Below, piece by piece: positions 53,077 to 64,000 of a stretch of 64,000 bases of DNA. Below the pieces are notes generated by a model. That model was not told the origin of the DNA, ran no database searches, and was given only the letters and a program-made list of their open reading frames with translations. The stretch's first letter is position 1; each line of letters starts with the position of its first letter. The position numbers and the translations under genes are program-made. The stretch is taken from assembly GCF_016097555.1 (NCBI RefSeq), contig NC_054701.1, positions 62,151,543 to 62,215,542 of the forward strand, given 5' to 3'. The stretch is from Gigantopelta aegis. Taxonomy: Eukaryota > Mollusca > Gastropoda > Neomphalida > Peltospiridae.

Positions 53077-53617
53077 GCTCTCACAACGACAAAACGTCGC
53101 TTGAGAGCTAAAAGATCGTAAGTGGCAAATACGACTTAAAACGTCTTTTTTGCATATTTAGAATCGCCATCCCCGATTACATATTGTCACACAAAAATCG
53201 TAGCTGTGTCCCTAATAGCATGGCTTATACAGAAGGATTTATATGGTCGTAAGTGAATCACAGATACCAATTTGCACGAAAATAGACGTAACTTACACAT
53301 ACGACTTTCCTCCGATTTGCTTGCTGTCCATTATGGGAACATATGATAGATACACCTTTTTTAAATACAGTTCGTTATATAATTATGTCTGACATAGGTC
53401 ATATGTGCCAAATACGACACATATGTATTCTTTGTTATCGGTCTGTGACAAATGCGAAGTACAACAGAGCATGCATTATGTCAATATTTTTTATGTGCTT
53501 GAATTCTAAAAATAATATGACTTTTCGTCGCGTGAGAGCTAAAAAGTCGTAAGTGGCAGATACGACCTAAAACGTCTTTTTGGCATATTCGGAATCGCCA
53601 TCCCCGATTACATAGTG
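53077..53617. repeat. Direct repeat pair with inverted gctctcac ends
   Basis: About 90 bp at 53101-53190 recurs at 53530-53617 (tcgtaagtggca, gaatcgccatccccgattac). gctctcacaacgacaaaa at 53077 is inverted relative to ttttcgtcgcgtgagagc at about 53522-53539. The middle repeats the gtcgtaagtg and cgac motifs. A TIR element with partial tandem duplication is the likeliest reading. Confidence 0.65.
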
Positions 53618-54106
53618 TAGATATATATATATATTTGTTTTATTTTTATTAGTCTTTGTTTCTTTTTTATACTTTGAGTCTATTTACTATTTTCTAGAGT
53701 CTACTCTATTTTCCATCCATGAAATCTGTATTGATTATTTAAACAGTCCATTGTACCGGGTCGTTATTTTTCAGTGCGTATGCACTTTCCAGATAAAGAC
53801 AAAATTCTCGGAATGAAGCTCTCAGGTTTACCGGCATACATGTACGTTCATATAAAACCTATCAACATCACGTGTATCGGTGGACGTTAAGACTTACACT
53901 GGAAAGACCCGCTATCTCGTTGTGAAATAAACATATACTGATTAAAAGAAATAAGGGAACACATAAAGATCAAAGAGTAACAGCAAAGATTGACTCAAAC
54001 CGAAACCTTCATCCACAGTATCAGGAAGTTAACCATATTACTGGCAGTCAGTTAATCATACAGTACTGACATTCCGTCCCACATTACATCATTTTGATTT
54101 ACTCAA
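53618..54106. other. Unannotated intergenic DNA
   Basis: No feature recognised. Confidence 0.4.
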
Positions 54107-54232
54107 TGAATGAATGAATGGATGGATGAATAAATGAATGAGTGAATGAATGAATGAATGTATGGATGGATGGATAGATGGATGAATGGATGGATGGATG
54201 AAAGTATGTATGAATGAATGAATGAATGAAAA
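54107..54232. repeat. (GAAT)n/(GGAT)n microsatellite
   Basis: Interrupted tetranucleotide array. Confidence 0.92.
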
Positions 54233-54317
54233 AAAAAGATGTTTAGCTGGTAGACCTAGGTATTGGGTGTAAAACGAAGGTAAACATATGAATGAACTGA
54301 CGATTAGCAAGTATATT

Positions 54318-54472
54318 CAGGCCCATAGGAACTGGGGAGGGCGGGGTAGCACAGCGCGCGCGCACACGCACACACACACACACACGCACACATACTTACA
54401 CAGACACATACACACCTACACAGACACATACACACACATATACACACATACATACACACACACCAACACAGA

Positions 54473-54514
<42 letters not shown>

Positions 54515-54559
54515 TACATACATACATACATACATACATGCATACAGACACCTATATAG

Positions 54560-54592
<33 letters not shown>

Positions 54593-54625
54593 TACTCCAG
54601 ATATCCTTCCTAAGGGGCCTGGTAT
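54318..54625. repeat. G-family fragment expanded by (CA)n and (CATA)n
   Basis: aggcccataggaactgggga opens it and ctccagatatccttcc with ggggcctggta, an inverted G-family start, closes it. CA and CATA repeats lie between. Confidence 0.7.
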
Positions 54626-55346
54626 TATAACATGCATAAATACTCTACTAGTGAATTAAATGTGCTTTCAAATGGCAAGTGTGTCCTAACTCGTGTCCAT
54701 CAGTATATAATATTGTTATCAATGTGTTGTTATCAGATTAACCTGGACGCGCCTTCTCGTTCGACTTCGTCGTGGGCGTAATGGTCGACACATCCTGTAC
54801 CCTTTCCCTTTAATGTCACTGACCCAGGTTTCCGAGGTACGTGGACCTTTCTGTTTCAAACACAATGCATTTTGAGATAGTTCAAACACCAAGAAGACTA
54901 GAAACAGGATTTACAAAACAAAAAAAAAGGAGATAATTATTAGTAATTTAAGAAAAAGGTATATGTGATGTGTAACATGTATGTTGTTTTGTAGGATTTA
55001 TAAAAGTATATGAAACAAATGATTTGAACACAAACCTGAACTTGAACTTAGACTAAAAAAAATCACCAACAAATAAACTATTAAACAAAATACAAACAAA
55101 CAAATAACACAAAAAAACACCCACCAATAACACTAACAACTACTACTACTACTACAAAACACTGTGATAAATAAAAATACAGTATTATTTTACACTGTCT
55201 AAAAACTAGGGATAAATCTGGTTTAGTTACATATATATATATATATATCTAATTTAACACATAATTCCCCACCTACATTCACAATTCGCCACATAACAAC
55301 TAGCCATTTGTATATACATGTATATAGTTTACTAGGTTAGTCGGAG
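54626..55346. other. Unannotated intergenic DNA
   Basis: No feature recognised. Confidence 0.4.
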
Positions 55347-55531
55347 GTGGGGTCTGGCTTAGTCGATGAGGAGCTTGGGTCGTACGATCGAATCCCCGTG
55401 TTTGACCCATTTTTGAATATTTTTGTGTTCGTCCCAACCAGTGCCCCACGACTGGTATATCAAAGGCCGTGGTATGTGCGGTTCTCTCTTAGGCCAGCTG
55501 ATTGCATAACCACTATGCCATCGAGACTGGT
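55347..55531 (+). mobile_element. SINE head B and body start, joined to a reversed C-head scrap
   Basis: Head (ggggtctggcttagtcgatg, gtacgatcgaatccccgtgt), body to aaggccgtggtatgtgc. Then ataaccactatgccatcgag, the tip of a reversed C head. Confidence 0.75.
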
Positions 55532-55532
55532 C

Positions 55533-55826
55533 CTATACCCGCACCCGCACTCGCACTCGCACTCGGACCCGTACCCGTACCCGTACTCGCACTCGGACTC
55601 GCACCCGCACTCGGACCCGCACTCGCACCCGCACTCGGACCCGCACCCGCACCCGCACCCGCACTCGGACCCGCACTCGCACCCGCACTCGGACCCGCAC
55701 CCGCACCCGCACTCGCACTCGGACCCGCACCCGCACTCGGACCCGCACTCGCACTCGCACTCGGACCCGCACTCGCACTCGCACTCGGACCCGCACTCGC
55801 ACTCGCACTCGGACCCGCACCCGTAC
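55533..55826. repeat. Hexanucleotide satellite of CCCGCA, CTCGCA and CTCGGA units
   Basis: About 49 uninterrupted six-base units. Every minus-strand reading of one frame gives alternating Val-Arg for 95 residues; plus frames give His/Ser/Pro/Asp or Ala/Leu/Gly/Pro repeats. Higher-order blocks (actcggacccgcactcgcac) recur. Confidence 0.97.
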
Positions 55827-56424
55827 CCGTACCCTATCTTCACCTCAATCTCCACCCCCAATCCCACCCAACTCTATATACCACCAGAACACAGGCTGCG
55901 CTTGTAGGAAAGCTAAAATGTTTGTGTCTTGAGGCAGCTCGAGACCTTTATTTACATTCCTGTCTTTAGAATTAAGCTTATTAGACAACCGCCAACCTCT
56001 TTGTTAACCCTCCCCTTCCTCTCTCCCCACCCCCTCCACCACGTATCCGCTTTCATCTCATCACATTGTTACCTTCGATTTCACGGTAACTCGATATCAA
56101 CCTTCATTTTCACCCACCTATAGTTAAGCTGGGACTCCCGAGAAATGGCCTGTTGTTATCTGGACCTTTCCAAGAAGAACAGGTGTGCCACGTTCTTATA
56201 ACCAACCGCATTTAGTGTAGACCTATGTCTTCTCGAGTTTATTTACTACGTGTGTGTGCGTGCAGATGAACATAGCGTGATATCAGCGACTGTAGTTTAT
56301 AACAGACGAAATAGTATATATACAGCAAATCTGCAGATGCATCTCAAGGTAAGATACTAAGGTGCATGGTGTAATATGCAGTAAAACGTGTGTTAAACAA
56401 TCGTTTAGGCAGCGTTGGGTAGAT
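55827..56424. other. Unannotated DNA with a duplicated segment
   Basis: About 56355-56405 (aggtgcatggtgtaatatgc, agtaaaacgtgtgt) recurs at 57577-57627. No gene. Confidence 0.5.
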
Positions 56425-56507
56425 TTAAAGGCCAGTAAGCCGACTTCTCTCTCACTAAACACTAACATCTAACCACTAACCCTCTGAACAGACAGCTCAG
56501 ATAGCTG

Positions 56508-56551
<44 letters not shown>

Positions 56552-56620
56552 CCAGGACAGCGTGCTTAAATCTTAATTGGATATAAGCACGAAAATAAGT
56601 TGAAATGAATGAATATAGTG
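56425..56620 (+). mobile_element. SINE D, head lost, with internal (TG)n
   Basis: ctctctcactaaacactaac, agctcagatagctgaggtgt, then (TG)n at 56509-56550, then cccaggacagcgtgcttaaa and a tgaatgaat end. Confidence 0.85.
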
Positions 56621-56621
56621 T

Positions 56622-57075
56622 CTAAGCCATCGGACCTAAGGCTGGTGGGTACTGAGTTTTAACGACTCAGTGGGTAGGTGTAAGACCACAACACTGACTT
56701 CTCTCTCACTAACCACTAACCACTAACCACTAACCCTCTGTGCTGGACAGACAGCCCAGATAGCTGAGGTGTGAAGTCTGTTTTGTTTAACGACACCACT
56801 AGAGCACATTGATTTATTAATCACCGGCTACTGGATGTCAAACATACGGTCATTTTGACAGTCATCCCACAGACAGGATAGCACATACCACGGCCTTTGT
56901 TATACCAATCGTGGTGCAATGGCTGAAACGAGAAATAGCCCAATGGGTCCACCGACGGGGATCGATCCAAGACCGACCGCGCATCAAGCGAGCGCTTTAC
57001 CACTGGGCTACCACCCGCCTCACTGAGGTGTGTGTCCAGGACAGCGTGATTGAACCTTAATTGGATATAATATGA
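56622..57075 (+). mobile_element. SINE D interrupted by an A/T2 SINE
   Basis: gtctaagccatcggacctaa to agatagctgaggtgtg, then the 249-bp insert, then ctgaggtgtgtgtccaggac and aaccttaattggatataata. Confidence 0.88.
56774..57022 (-). mobile_element. SINE, head A with tail T2, nested in SINE D with target duplication
   Basis: An exact 10-bp duplication ctgaggtgtg of host SINE sequence lies at 56764-56773 and 57023-57032. Part of the body is deleted (tgacagtcatcccacagaca). Confidence 0.94.
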
Positions 57076-57144
57076 AACTAGAGCATGGAACTACATCTGG
57101 TACTGTGGACGTGCTTGGGCCTTCATAATATGTACACTATACGG

Positions 57145-57262
57145 GCGGCTCTAGGTGGGGCCCAAGGGCCCCGGGCCTCCTGTGTTTTGTAAAGTATTTA
57201 ATTTTGCCACCGAAGTAAATTACATACATGTTACGCCTCTAACCCTTGCTGCCGCTAGGCAC
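57145..57262 (+). repeat. Dispersed repeat, copy 1 (ggcccaagggcccc type)
   Basis: cgggcggctctaggtggggc, then tttgtaaagt, ttacgcctctaacccttgct and aggcacaaaataa. Copy 2 lies at 57640-57760. Confidence 0.6.
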
Positions 57263-57269
57263 AAAATAA

Positions 57270-57572
57270 CCGTAACCCAGCCTAGTGGTAAAGCGTCCGT
57301 TTTACGCGCCGTCGGTCTAGGATCGATCTTCATCGGTGGGACCATTGGGCTATTTCTTGTTCCAGCTAGTGCACCACGACTGGTATATCAAAGGCCGTGG
57401 TATGTGTCATCCTGTCTGTGAGATGGTGCATATAAAAAATCACTTGCTACTAATGTATTTTAATGTCAGAATAATGCATGTTTGACATTCAATAGCCGAC
57501 GATTAATAATACTAGCCTACATTAATGTGCTCTGGTGATGTCACTGAAGACAACAAACTTTAACTTTAACTC
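57270..57572 (+). mobile_element. SINE, head A with tail T2
   Basis: Head (acccagcctagtggtaaagc, ggatcgatcttcatcggtgg), body, shortened T2 tail ending aacaaactttaactttaac. Confidence 0.88.
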
Positions 57573-57576
57573 AAAG

Positions 57577-57760
57577 TAAGGTGCATGGTGTAATATGCAG
57601 TAAAACGTGCGTGAAATAATCGTTTTGGATCTGGTTCAGCCTTCGTATGTGTATCTTTCGGGCGATTTTTGGTGGGACCCAAGGGGCCCTGCTCCTATTT
57701 AGTGTAAAGCTTCGTGTTACGCCCCCATCCTTGCTGCAGGTAAGCACAAAATAAGTGTGC
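57577..57760 (+). repeat. Second copies of the 56355 segment and of the 57145 repeat
   Basis: aggtgcatggtgtaatatgc at 57582, then ttcgggcgatttttggtggg, ggggccctgctcctat, ttacgcccccatccttgct. The order of these two repeats differs from their first copies. Confidence 0.6.
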
Positions 57761-58167
57761 TTGGGTGTCGTTAAGCCATCTTCTTTTTCTGTTTCCTCTC
57801 TCAATGCAAATACCAGATATAGGTGTTTCGTTTTTAGACCAGGTTAGATTGCCATCATTGTTCGCCACATGCTCTGTAATAAGATATCCCCAGACCATTG
57901 TCGGTTTTATATATACACTCGTACTAGTGTATGATTTCCAGATGCACAAATCGTGACCAGAAAATTAACCTCGTAATACAGGCTGCATTCGTCTCCAATC
58001 TGTGTTTATGTCAGGGGCGTAGCTTGTTCTGGACCTAGGGGAGGATGAGGGTCGAATATGAACCTGGATTTCCCTGGATACCTATAAAAAGTTGTTGTGA
58101 CCTCAGCGCGTGGCGGGGGGAGGGTGTTTGAATCCCTGTACACCCTAGCCTACTACCCTGTATGTAG
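57761..58167. other. Unannotated DNA
   Basis: G-family-like word ggggcgtagcttgttctgga at 58015. No gene recognised. Confidence 0.35.
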
Positions 58168-58175
58168 TCACGAGA

Positions 58176-58295
58176 GTAGCCCGAGTACTCTGACTGTAAG
58201 AGAGCTAGACGGACATTTGGACATAAACACGCTCTCATTATGTATTGATGTCCAAATGTCCGTCTAGCTCTCTTACAGTCAAAGTACTCGGGCTA
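58176..58295. mobile_element. 120-bp hairpin MITE with 8-bp target duplication (hAT-like)
   Basis: Arms of about 48 bp match at nearly every position: gtaagagagctagacggaca on the left, tgtccgtctagctctcttac on the right. Exact tcacgaga repeats lie at 58168-58175 and 58296-58303. An 8-bp duplication is the hAT hallmark. The near-perfect stem suggests recent insertion. Confidence 0.92.
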
Positions 58296-58303
58296 TCACG
58301 AGA

Positions 58304-60016
58304 GGAGTACTATTGTATTTGCTCATTGGCACCGTAGCACATATTACACTGCTAGCGTGACTAGAAACCCACTATTGTCACCTAGTCTTATCGCGAAGGC
58401 AGGTATACGCAAATTGGAAGGGTGGAGGGGACGAAACACTGGATGAAATGTTAAAAAAACAAAAGTAGGTCTGCTAAAGACGATAAATTTACAACGCATC
58501 GTACCTTAGTCATGCGTTTTACTACGAATACGAGCGTAGCCTCGTAATAAAGGCAGTATTCGTTTTCGAAAATGTAAAGTACAACTGTATTTAATACCTC
58601 CAAGATTTACTTATGAAGTAGTCAGTATTTAACGTTCGCACCAGCTCAGAAACATGTCATACTTCAGACTATATCCCTAGTCTGAAATCACGGGATGGGG
58701 ACAGGGAGGGGAACAGGGAGAGGAACAGGGAGGGGAGGGGCAGAACATAAAAAGAATCATCTCCAGCCAGACAAAATGGGTACATTTAAACTTTACAAAA
58801 AAAATAAAAATAATAATAATAAATACATAAATAAGACGCATTTTTTACTTCTTTTTTTTTGGGGGGGGGGGGGGGGTTGTGCGGGCTAAATTGGCACTTT
58901 AAAGCTAAAACAACAACACATTTTCCTATTTTTAGGGAGATGGGGGGTGGGGGGGGGGGAGAGGAGAGGCGACTGCTTCCGGAGGAAGACGAAAATTAGA
59001 AACAACGCATTCACTGACCCCAAAATTATTACTAAACAAAGCTTCTGTTTTCAGAGCTGAAAGTGACAATCTGTTATTTATTTTTCAAGTTTCTCAGCTG
59101 TTGTCAGATATTGTTGTTCTGTAATATTATCACAAGCCGATGCCACTCGCCTTTGTACCCATGTGTCGGCTGCAAGTTAAACACGTCCCAGTTTGGACAT
59201 TTCTTTGGCAAATACATAACCTGAATAGGATTATGTTGTTTGTAAATAAACAACCCTTCTGAGATTACCTTGCTTGCGTAAAGCACCGAACTGCCCCCGA
59301 GTGCGTTTTTCAATAATGTTTGTTTTTTCTTCAAAACGCATTTGTCGAGACATTTTTTTAAAAAGAAGTTTTTAATCCATAGCAAATATTGTTCGTGGAA
59401 TATTGTGTTATGTTTGTATTAGATATAATATTGTTTGTTTTATATTTCTGTTTTGTTTTATGGGATTATTTTGTTAGCTTTAATAGGTTGGTGGTGGTGG
59501 TGTTAGTGATGGAGGTAGAGTTTTTGTTCAGATTCTAGATTTGGTGCGGGGCATGTTTTGAATGTTTTATTAGGTGTTTTTTTTTTATTATTGTTGTTGG
59601 GTTTTTTTGTTGGGAGGAGGGTGTTGTTGTATTTTTAATATGTATTTATTCATTTATTTAATATTTATTTAAATAAAATTTATTTATTTATATAATATTT
59701 ATTTATTTATTATTAGTTTTTGTTTGAAGAAAGGCGTTCTCTCTTTAAAAAAATCTTTCGCGTTGCTTCTTTTTTTTCCTGATTAATTCTCTCCTCCCTT
59801 CCCCAAATGGCGGATTTTTATCATATTCAACGAGTGAAAAGTGTATGTGATTCAGCGATTAGCAAATTGATGTTATTTGACAAAGGACATGAACGTGTCA
59901 CGAAACAATAGCTAGTTTAATATCCTATTAATTTTATACTCCAGCAAATGTCGGCCTATTATAGTGTTAGAGTGTGCTTAGTGTTGAAAACTGTCAGTTT
60001 CGAAGAGAAAAATTAC
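58304..60016. other. Long unannotated interval with G runs and AT-rich tracts
   Basis: GGGGA-rich 58690-58740, G run 58861-58876, another near 58936-58960, ATTT repeats 59640-59720. No gene or named repeat recognised. Confidence 0.4.
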
Positions 60017-60052
60017 AGGCCCGTAGAGACCGGGGGCCGGGGGGGGGGGGGG
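60017..60052 (+). repeat. G-family fragment
   Basis: caggcccgtagagaccgggg and a G run. Confidence 0.55.
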
Positions 60053-60198
60053 CTGTGTTCCTGCCCACTTAAGGACGAAAATGTACGAGATTTTTTTCCA
60101 ATTGCATATAAATAAAGGTAAACATATGGCTTGTGCTCCCTTCCACTTAATGACTAGAGGCTCTGCGCCCTCCACTAGAGCTGGTGCTACCTCCAACC

Positions 60199-60501
60199 TG
60201 CTGTAACCTGCTGTAACCTCACCGTGGTGCAGGGGTGTAAAATTCTCTTTGAGAATGGCCAATACCTCACAAATCCCCTTGTTTTCTTCGGGATACAATT
60301 AAAGTTTTGAGTAAAAGTCAGTATCTATCTGTGAAATTTGTATTTTTGCACTGTGTTCTTATTTAAATCTTGAATTTTTATATTGATGTTGATCATCAGT
60401 TTATTTGTTTGCATTACCATAGTTTGACACCCAATAGCTGATGTATTTTTTCGTGCTGGGGTGTCGTTAAACATTCATTCATTCATTCATTCATTCATTC
60501 T
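60199..60501 (+). mobile_element. E retroposon with altered 5' tip
   Basis: The first bases differ from the other copies: tgctgtaacc is doubled and the cccctgc strand is missing. Then caccgtggtgcaggggtgta, the attctc-ttt-gagaat stem, and the tail with (ATTC)n. An 8-bp repeat ctccaacc flanks it near 60191 and 60502. Confidence 0.88.
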
Positions 60502-60509
60502 CTCCAACC

Positions 60510-60780
60510 ACACACACACACACACATACACACACACACACACGCCGGATATCGTCCATCAAGTACCTTGTGCCTAAAGTACACAATGCTTACTAAATCT
60601 GCTGCCACAGAACTTAGAGTATTTTTAACATGCCCGTGTAACACTAAAGTTTCAGTCATTGCTGCCACAGACCTGTTTGTTAATCGTTTTCGAGTTCATT
60701 CGTCGCATTCAATTTACAGGTTGTGAATAAAATGAACGTTGCAATACACCCCTATCCGAAACATAGATACATAAAAAAGA
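60510..60780. other. (CA)n microsatellite and unannotated DNA
   Basis: CA repeat at 60508-60544; gctgccacag occurs at 60601 and 60661. No gene. Confidence 0.5.
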
Positions 60781-61077
60781 GTTAAAATTTGTTTTGTTTA
60801 ACGAACCGCTATAGCACTTTGATTTATTAATCATCTGCTGTTGGGTGTCAAACATTTGGTCATTTTGACACATTATCGTCATCAGAGGAAACCCGCGACA
60901 TTTTTGCATTAGCAGCAAGGTATCTTTTGTATATGCACCTTCACACAGACAAGGTAGCACATACTACGGTTTTTGATATACTAGTCGTGTGGTGTTGCTT
61001 AGGACGGGGAGAAATCATGTGGGTCCGCCGAGGAGGTTCGATCCCATAACCCTGGCACCTCATGCGAGTGCTTTACC
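60781..61077 (-). mobile_element. SINE, head B with tail T2
   Basis: Reversed: gttttgtttaacgaaccgct, body, then ggttcgatcccataaccctg and catgcgagtgctttacca. Confidence 0.87.
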
Positions 61078-61303
61078 AAAACACAGAATTAGCTGTCATG
61101 TGCTCGTTCATTTTTGTTTTTCAATTTAAAAAAAAAAATTGTACATGTTACAGTATGCTAAAATTTTATAACAAAACAAACAAACAAGCAAAAAGAAAAA
61201 TTAAACAATTACAAAACCAAAACAAAAGAAAATTAAAACTCTGTTGTAATAATAATAAAAACAAATTGCAATGGCAGGAGTTGCCTGTTAATAATATAAA
61301 GTG

Positions 61304-61311
61304 AGAGAGAG

Positions 61312-61404
<93 letters not shown>

Positions 61405-61450
61405 AATGAGGGGAGGGAGGGAGAGAGAGAGGGGGGGAGGGAGGGAGAGA
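61304..61450. repeat. (GA)n microsatellite with GGGA-rich end
   Basis: About 80 bases of pure GA, then ggggaggga variants. Confidence 0.95.
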
Positions 61451-62206
61451 AACAAGTAAACAAAAGTCAGTAACTTCTTCAAATGTAATCTCAAATATTT
61501 ATCTTCAAAGATATATAGTTAAACAAATATTATCATCTTAAAATCCTAATCTAAGCAAATATAATTATGTCCTTACGTAGTTTTACGTAGTATTAAACGT
61601 TTCCTTTGTTGTAGTCATACGTCTTCTCATTCACTTTTTGCTCAAATAACAGTTGACATTGTTCCACATAAGAGCAAAAAAAATTATTTTTAGCTATATA
61701 ATCTCATTTACATTAGCTATAATATGTAAATAAGTATGTGTCCCCAGTATCTATTGCTAAAAGGCGTCTATACTTTATAAACCAAAAGCTTTCCTTAAAC
61801 CACTTGACGATCACATCTGAACGTTTTGTTTGCACTTTTCTCTTTCTATTTTAAATCCCTGCCTTATTCCAAAAGTCACGTTCCACGCGCCAGCCATGAA
61901 TACCGGTGAGCAACTAAAACAAAACAAAGCAAAAAAAAAAGGTTTCCATTCTCAAAATTGGTTCAGTTGGTGCTCAGTTGGTGCTCAGTTGTTGCAGCCT
62001 TTCGTTGTAGAGATTTGTCATATGAGTTGTAATCTCGAAAAAGAGTTCATTTGAACATTACGTACCTGTATGCGGTGAAGTATTAATTATGTGCAGATGG
62101 TCTGTGGTTCCTTACGAGGCTGTGGATAATTAATGTGAACATTGATTTCTGTCAAATGTAAGTTGTACGCGATTACCATTTCTTTCTTCTTCTTCTTTCG
62201 TTCTCT
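61451..62206. other. Unannotated intergenic DNA
   Basis: No feature recognised apart from a small tandem cagttggtgct near 61967-61990. Confidence 0.4.
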
Positions 62207-62294
62207 CCTCTCTCTGTCTCTGTCTCTGTCTCTCTCTTTCAATCTATCTTTCTCTCCCTTTTTCCTATCTGTATCTCTCTCTCCATCTCTCTCC

Positions 62295-62366
<72 letters not shown>
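62207..62366. repeat. (CT)n microsatellite
   Basis: Imperfect pyrimidine repeat, pure CT at about 62298-62366. Confidence 0.95.
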
Positions 62367-62371
<5 letters not shown>

Positions 62372-62441
62372 TTCTTTTTCTCATCTTCCTCTTCCATTGA
62401 AGAACATATGTCGCCGTCGCTTCTGTTGTTCAAATAAAAAG

Positions 62442-62762
62442 TTAAAAGTTAAAATTATTTTGTTTAACGACACCACTAGAGCACATTGATTCATTTTAAT
62501 CATCGGCTATTGGATAGCAAACATTGGATGTTAATTTTGACATATAGTATTGGAGAGGAAACCCGCTACATTTTTCCACAAGGGATCTTTTATATGCGCC
62601 ATTCCACAAACAAGATAATACTAACAACGGCCTTTGATATACCAGTCGTGGAGCACTGGCTGGAACGAAAAAAACAATCCAATGTGCTCACCGACGGGAA
62701 TCGACCCTAGACAAACCGCACATCAGACAAGCGCTTTACCACTGGACTACGTCCCGCCCCTG
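62442..62762 (-). mobile_element. SINE, head A with tail T2
   Basis: Reversed: tail gttttgtttaacgacaccac-like at 62459, body with a small deletion before caagggatcttttatatg, head ending gactacgtcccgcccc. Confidence 0.9.
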
Positions 62763-62769
62763 CAGTTCT

Positions 62770-62960
62770 AGGAAAGCACACCTCAACTATCTGACATGAT
62801 TAGCCAGGATAGTGGTTAGTTGTTAGTGGTTAGTAAGTAAGAAATCGCTTTAAGTGACGTTCCCACTGAGCCGGTAAAACTCGCTCTAGACGGGAGCCGG
62901 TACCGGGATACGAGTACTTACCTTAGGTCCGCTAGCTTAACCACTACGTCGTCGACGTCG
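62770..62960 (-). mobile_element. SINE D, reversed
   Basis: aaagcacacctcaactatct, gtggttagttgttagtggtt, gctctagacgggagccggta and ttaaccactacgtcgtcga. Confidence 0.8.
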
Positions 62961-63047
62961 TTAATCAAACATCCCTTCCCTTCCCTGCTAGGTGTGTCAG
63001 GTGGTTCAGATCGAGGATAGGTTTGTTTACTAATAAAAAATTTGTCT

Positions 63048-63270
63048 GTTAAAAGTTATCTTTAACGACACCACCAGAGCCACCATAGATAATTGATATA
63101 CCAAAGTCCGTGGTATATACTGTCATGTCTGTGCGGAAAGCGCATATTAAATAGATTATTGCTGCGGGCTTTTTCGATAAAATAGCTTAAGTTGCGGCAG
63201 CGGGTTTTGTCTCTTTCTCCACCAAGTGTCGAAATAACCATATGTTAGAAACCAAATAACCGAAGTTGAA
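63048..63270 (+). mobile_element. SINE scraps: reversed T2 end followed by a forward body
   Basis: ttaacgacaccaccagagcc (reversed tail tip) is followed at about 63095 by a forward body (ccgtggtatatactgtcatg, ggcagcgggttttgtctc). Opposite orientations within 40 bases suggest a rearrangement. Confidence 0.65.
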
Positions 63271-64000
63271 CAAAACGTTAGTTGAAAATAATAGTAATTG
63301 ATATAATTAATATATATGCTAATATATATCGCGAATTTAATAAAGCACCGATGATTGCAATATATATTTATTTCAATGTGATACTTAAAATATTATTAAA
63401 TAAAGGTAAACTTCACATTATGTTATTAGCAATGTAAAAAATTTATATGTTCATCGTCCCCCGTCTGTGAACATTATCATAGTCTGTAAATAATATGTTC
63501 ATGTCTATGTTATACCTATAAACTGTATGTTTTTGGTAAATAAATAAATATATATTAATCAGTGAAAATTATATGTATATATATATATAATTCTCACTGA
63601 TTAAATTATGCAATGGGGTATCATTAAATCAATATTCTTTCGCATTTCTGAATCATTCACCATAATATTATTATTAAGTCTAGAAGGAAAAATCACACCG
63701 ACATCAACAACAACAATATAAACAAAGAAGCAAACAAAACAACAACAACAACAACAATAATTGATAAAAATACAATACCTTGTATATTATGTTATGTATG
63801 CATACACACACATATATATACTGCGCGTGTTATATATATGTATATATATACCATGGAACATAAACACGTGTATAAACAGATCACGATGACCGCCAATGAG
63901 CTGTGACGCATAGCTATCTACCTACCTATAAATGGATCGATTTTTAACGTCTTTTTGACACTCCGATTCAATGGACTCACGAACGAGCGCTGGGTCAGGT
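63271..64000. other. AT-rich unannotated DNA with a 48-bp hairpin
   Basis: taatcagtgaaaattata and tataattctcactgatta at 63556-63603 pair with one mismatch. CAA repeats near 63702-63755. No gene. Confidence 0.55.

Noticed and set aside
55533-55820. 95-residue Val-Arg repeat protein
   Set aside because: It is the translation of a hexanucleotide satellite; all frames are open because the unit has no stop.

Overview
This is a eukaryotic nuclear window, almost certainly from a mollusc and probably a marine gastropod; I cannot name the genus from sequence alone. The reasons are the AT-rich intron-bearing DNA, one spliced gene, no operons, abundant microsatellites, long poly-G runs, and dozens of copies of tRNA-derived SINEs of a type known from molluscan genomes. 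No bacterial gene, rRNA gene, genuine tRNA gene, CRISPR array or retrovirus-like element was recognised.

One host gene can be supported. It is a minus-strand gene at 10789-17141 with four coding exons, for a ribonuclease Z-like metallo-beta-lactamase-fold hydrolase of the short, plant-chloroplast-like type. Splice sites and reading phases agree at all three introns. All three introns are packed with SINEs, miniature transposons and microsatellites.

The rest is repeat-rich intergenic DNA. Retroposons dominate. I use these working names. Heads: A (gacgtagcycagtggtaaagcg), B (ttagctcagttggtagagcg) and C (cggtggcgtcgtggttaggc) are tRNA-like. A, B and C share one central body and then carry one of two tails: T1, ending near gtgcgtcgttaaataaaac, or T2, ending near gtggtgtcgttaaacaaaac. 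D is a separate tRNA-headed SINE with its own tail. E is a retroposon of about 280 bp with a structured head that does not look tRNA-like and a T2-like tail. Many copies have clear target-site duplications. Strand in the list is that of the SINE sense orientation.

DNA-transposon relics include a foldback element with 10-bp target duplications (33334-34026), a TAA-flanked element with an internal 51-bp minisatellite and a paralogous empty site (4287-5111), a hAT-like hairpin MITE (58176-58295), a TTAA-type family with four copies (K), and repeats built round G runs (F and G). LINE relics lie at 18311-19065 and 51727-52386. A segmental duplication (21364-22356 and 23337-24320) has a SINE at each left boundary.

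The long unannotated intervals are listed as such. Coordinates of diverged repeats are good to about 10-20 bases; exon and target-duplication coordinates were counted base by base.
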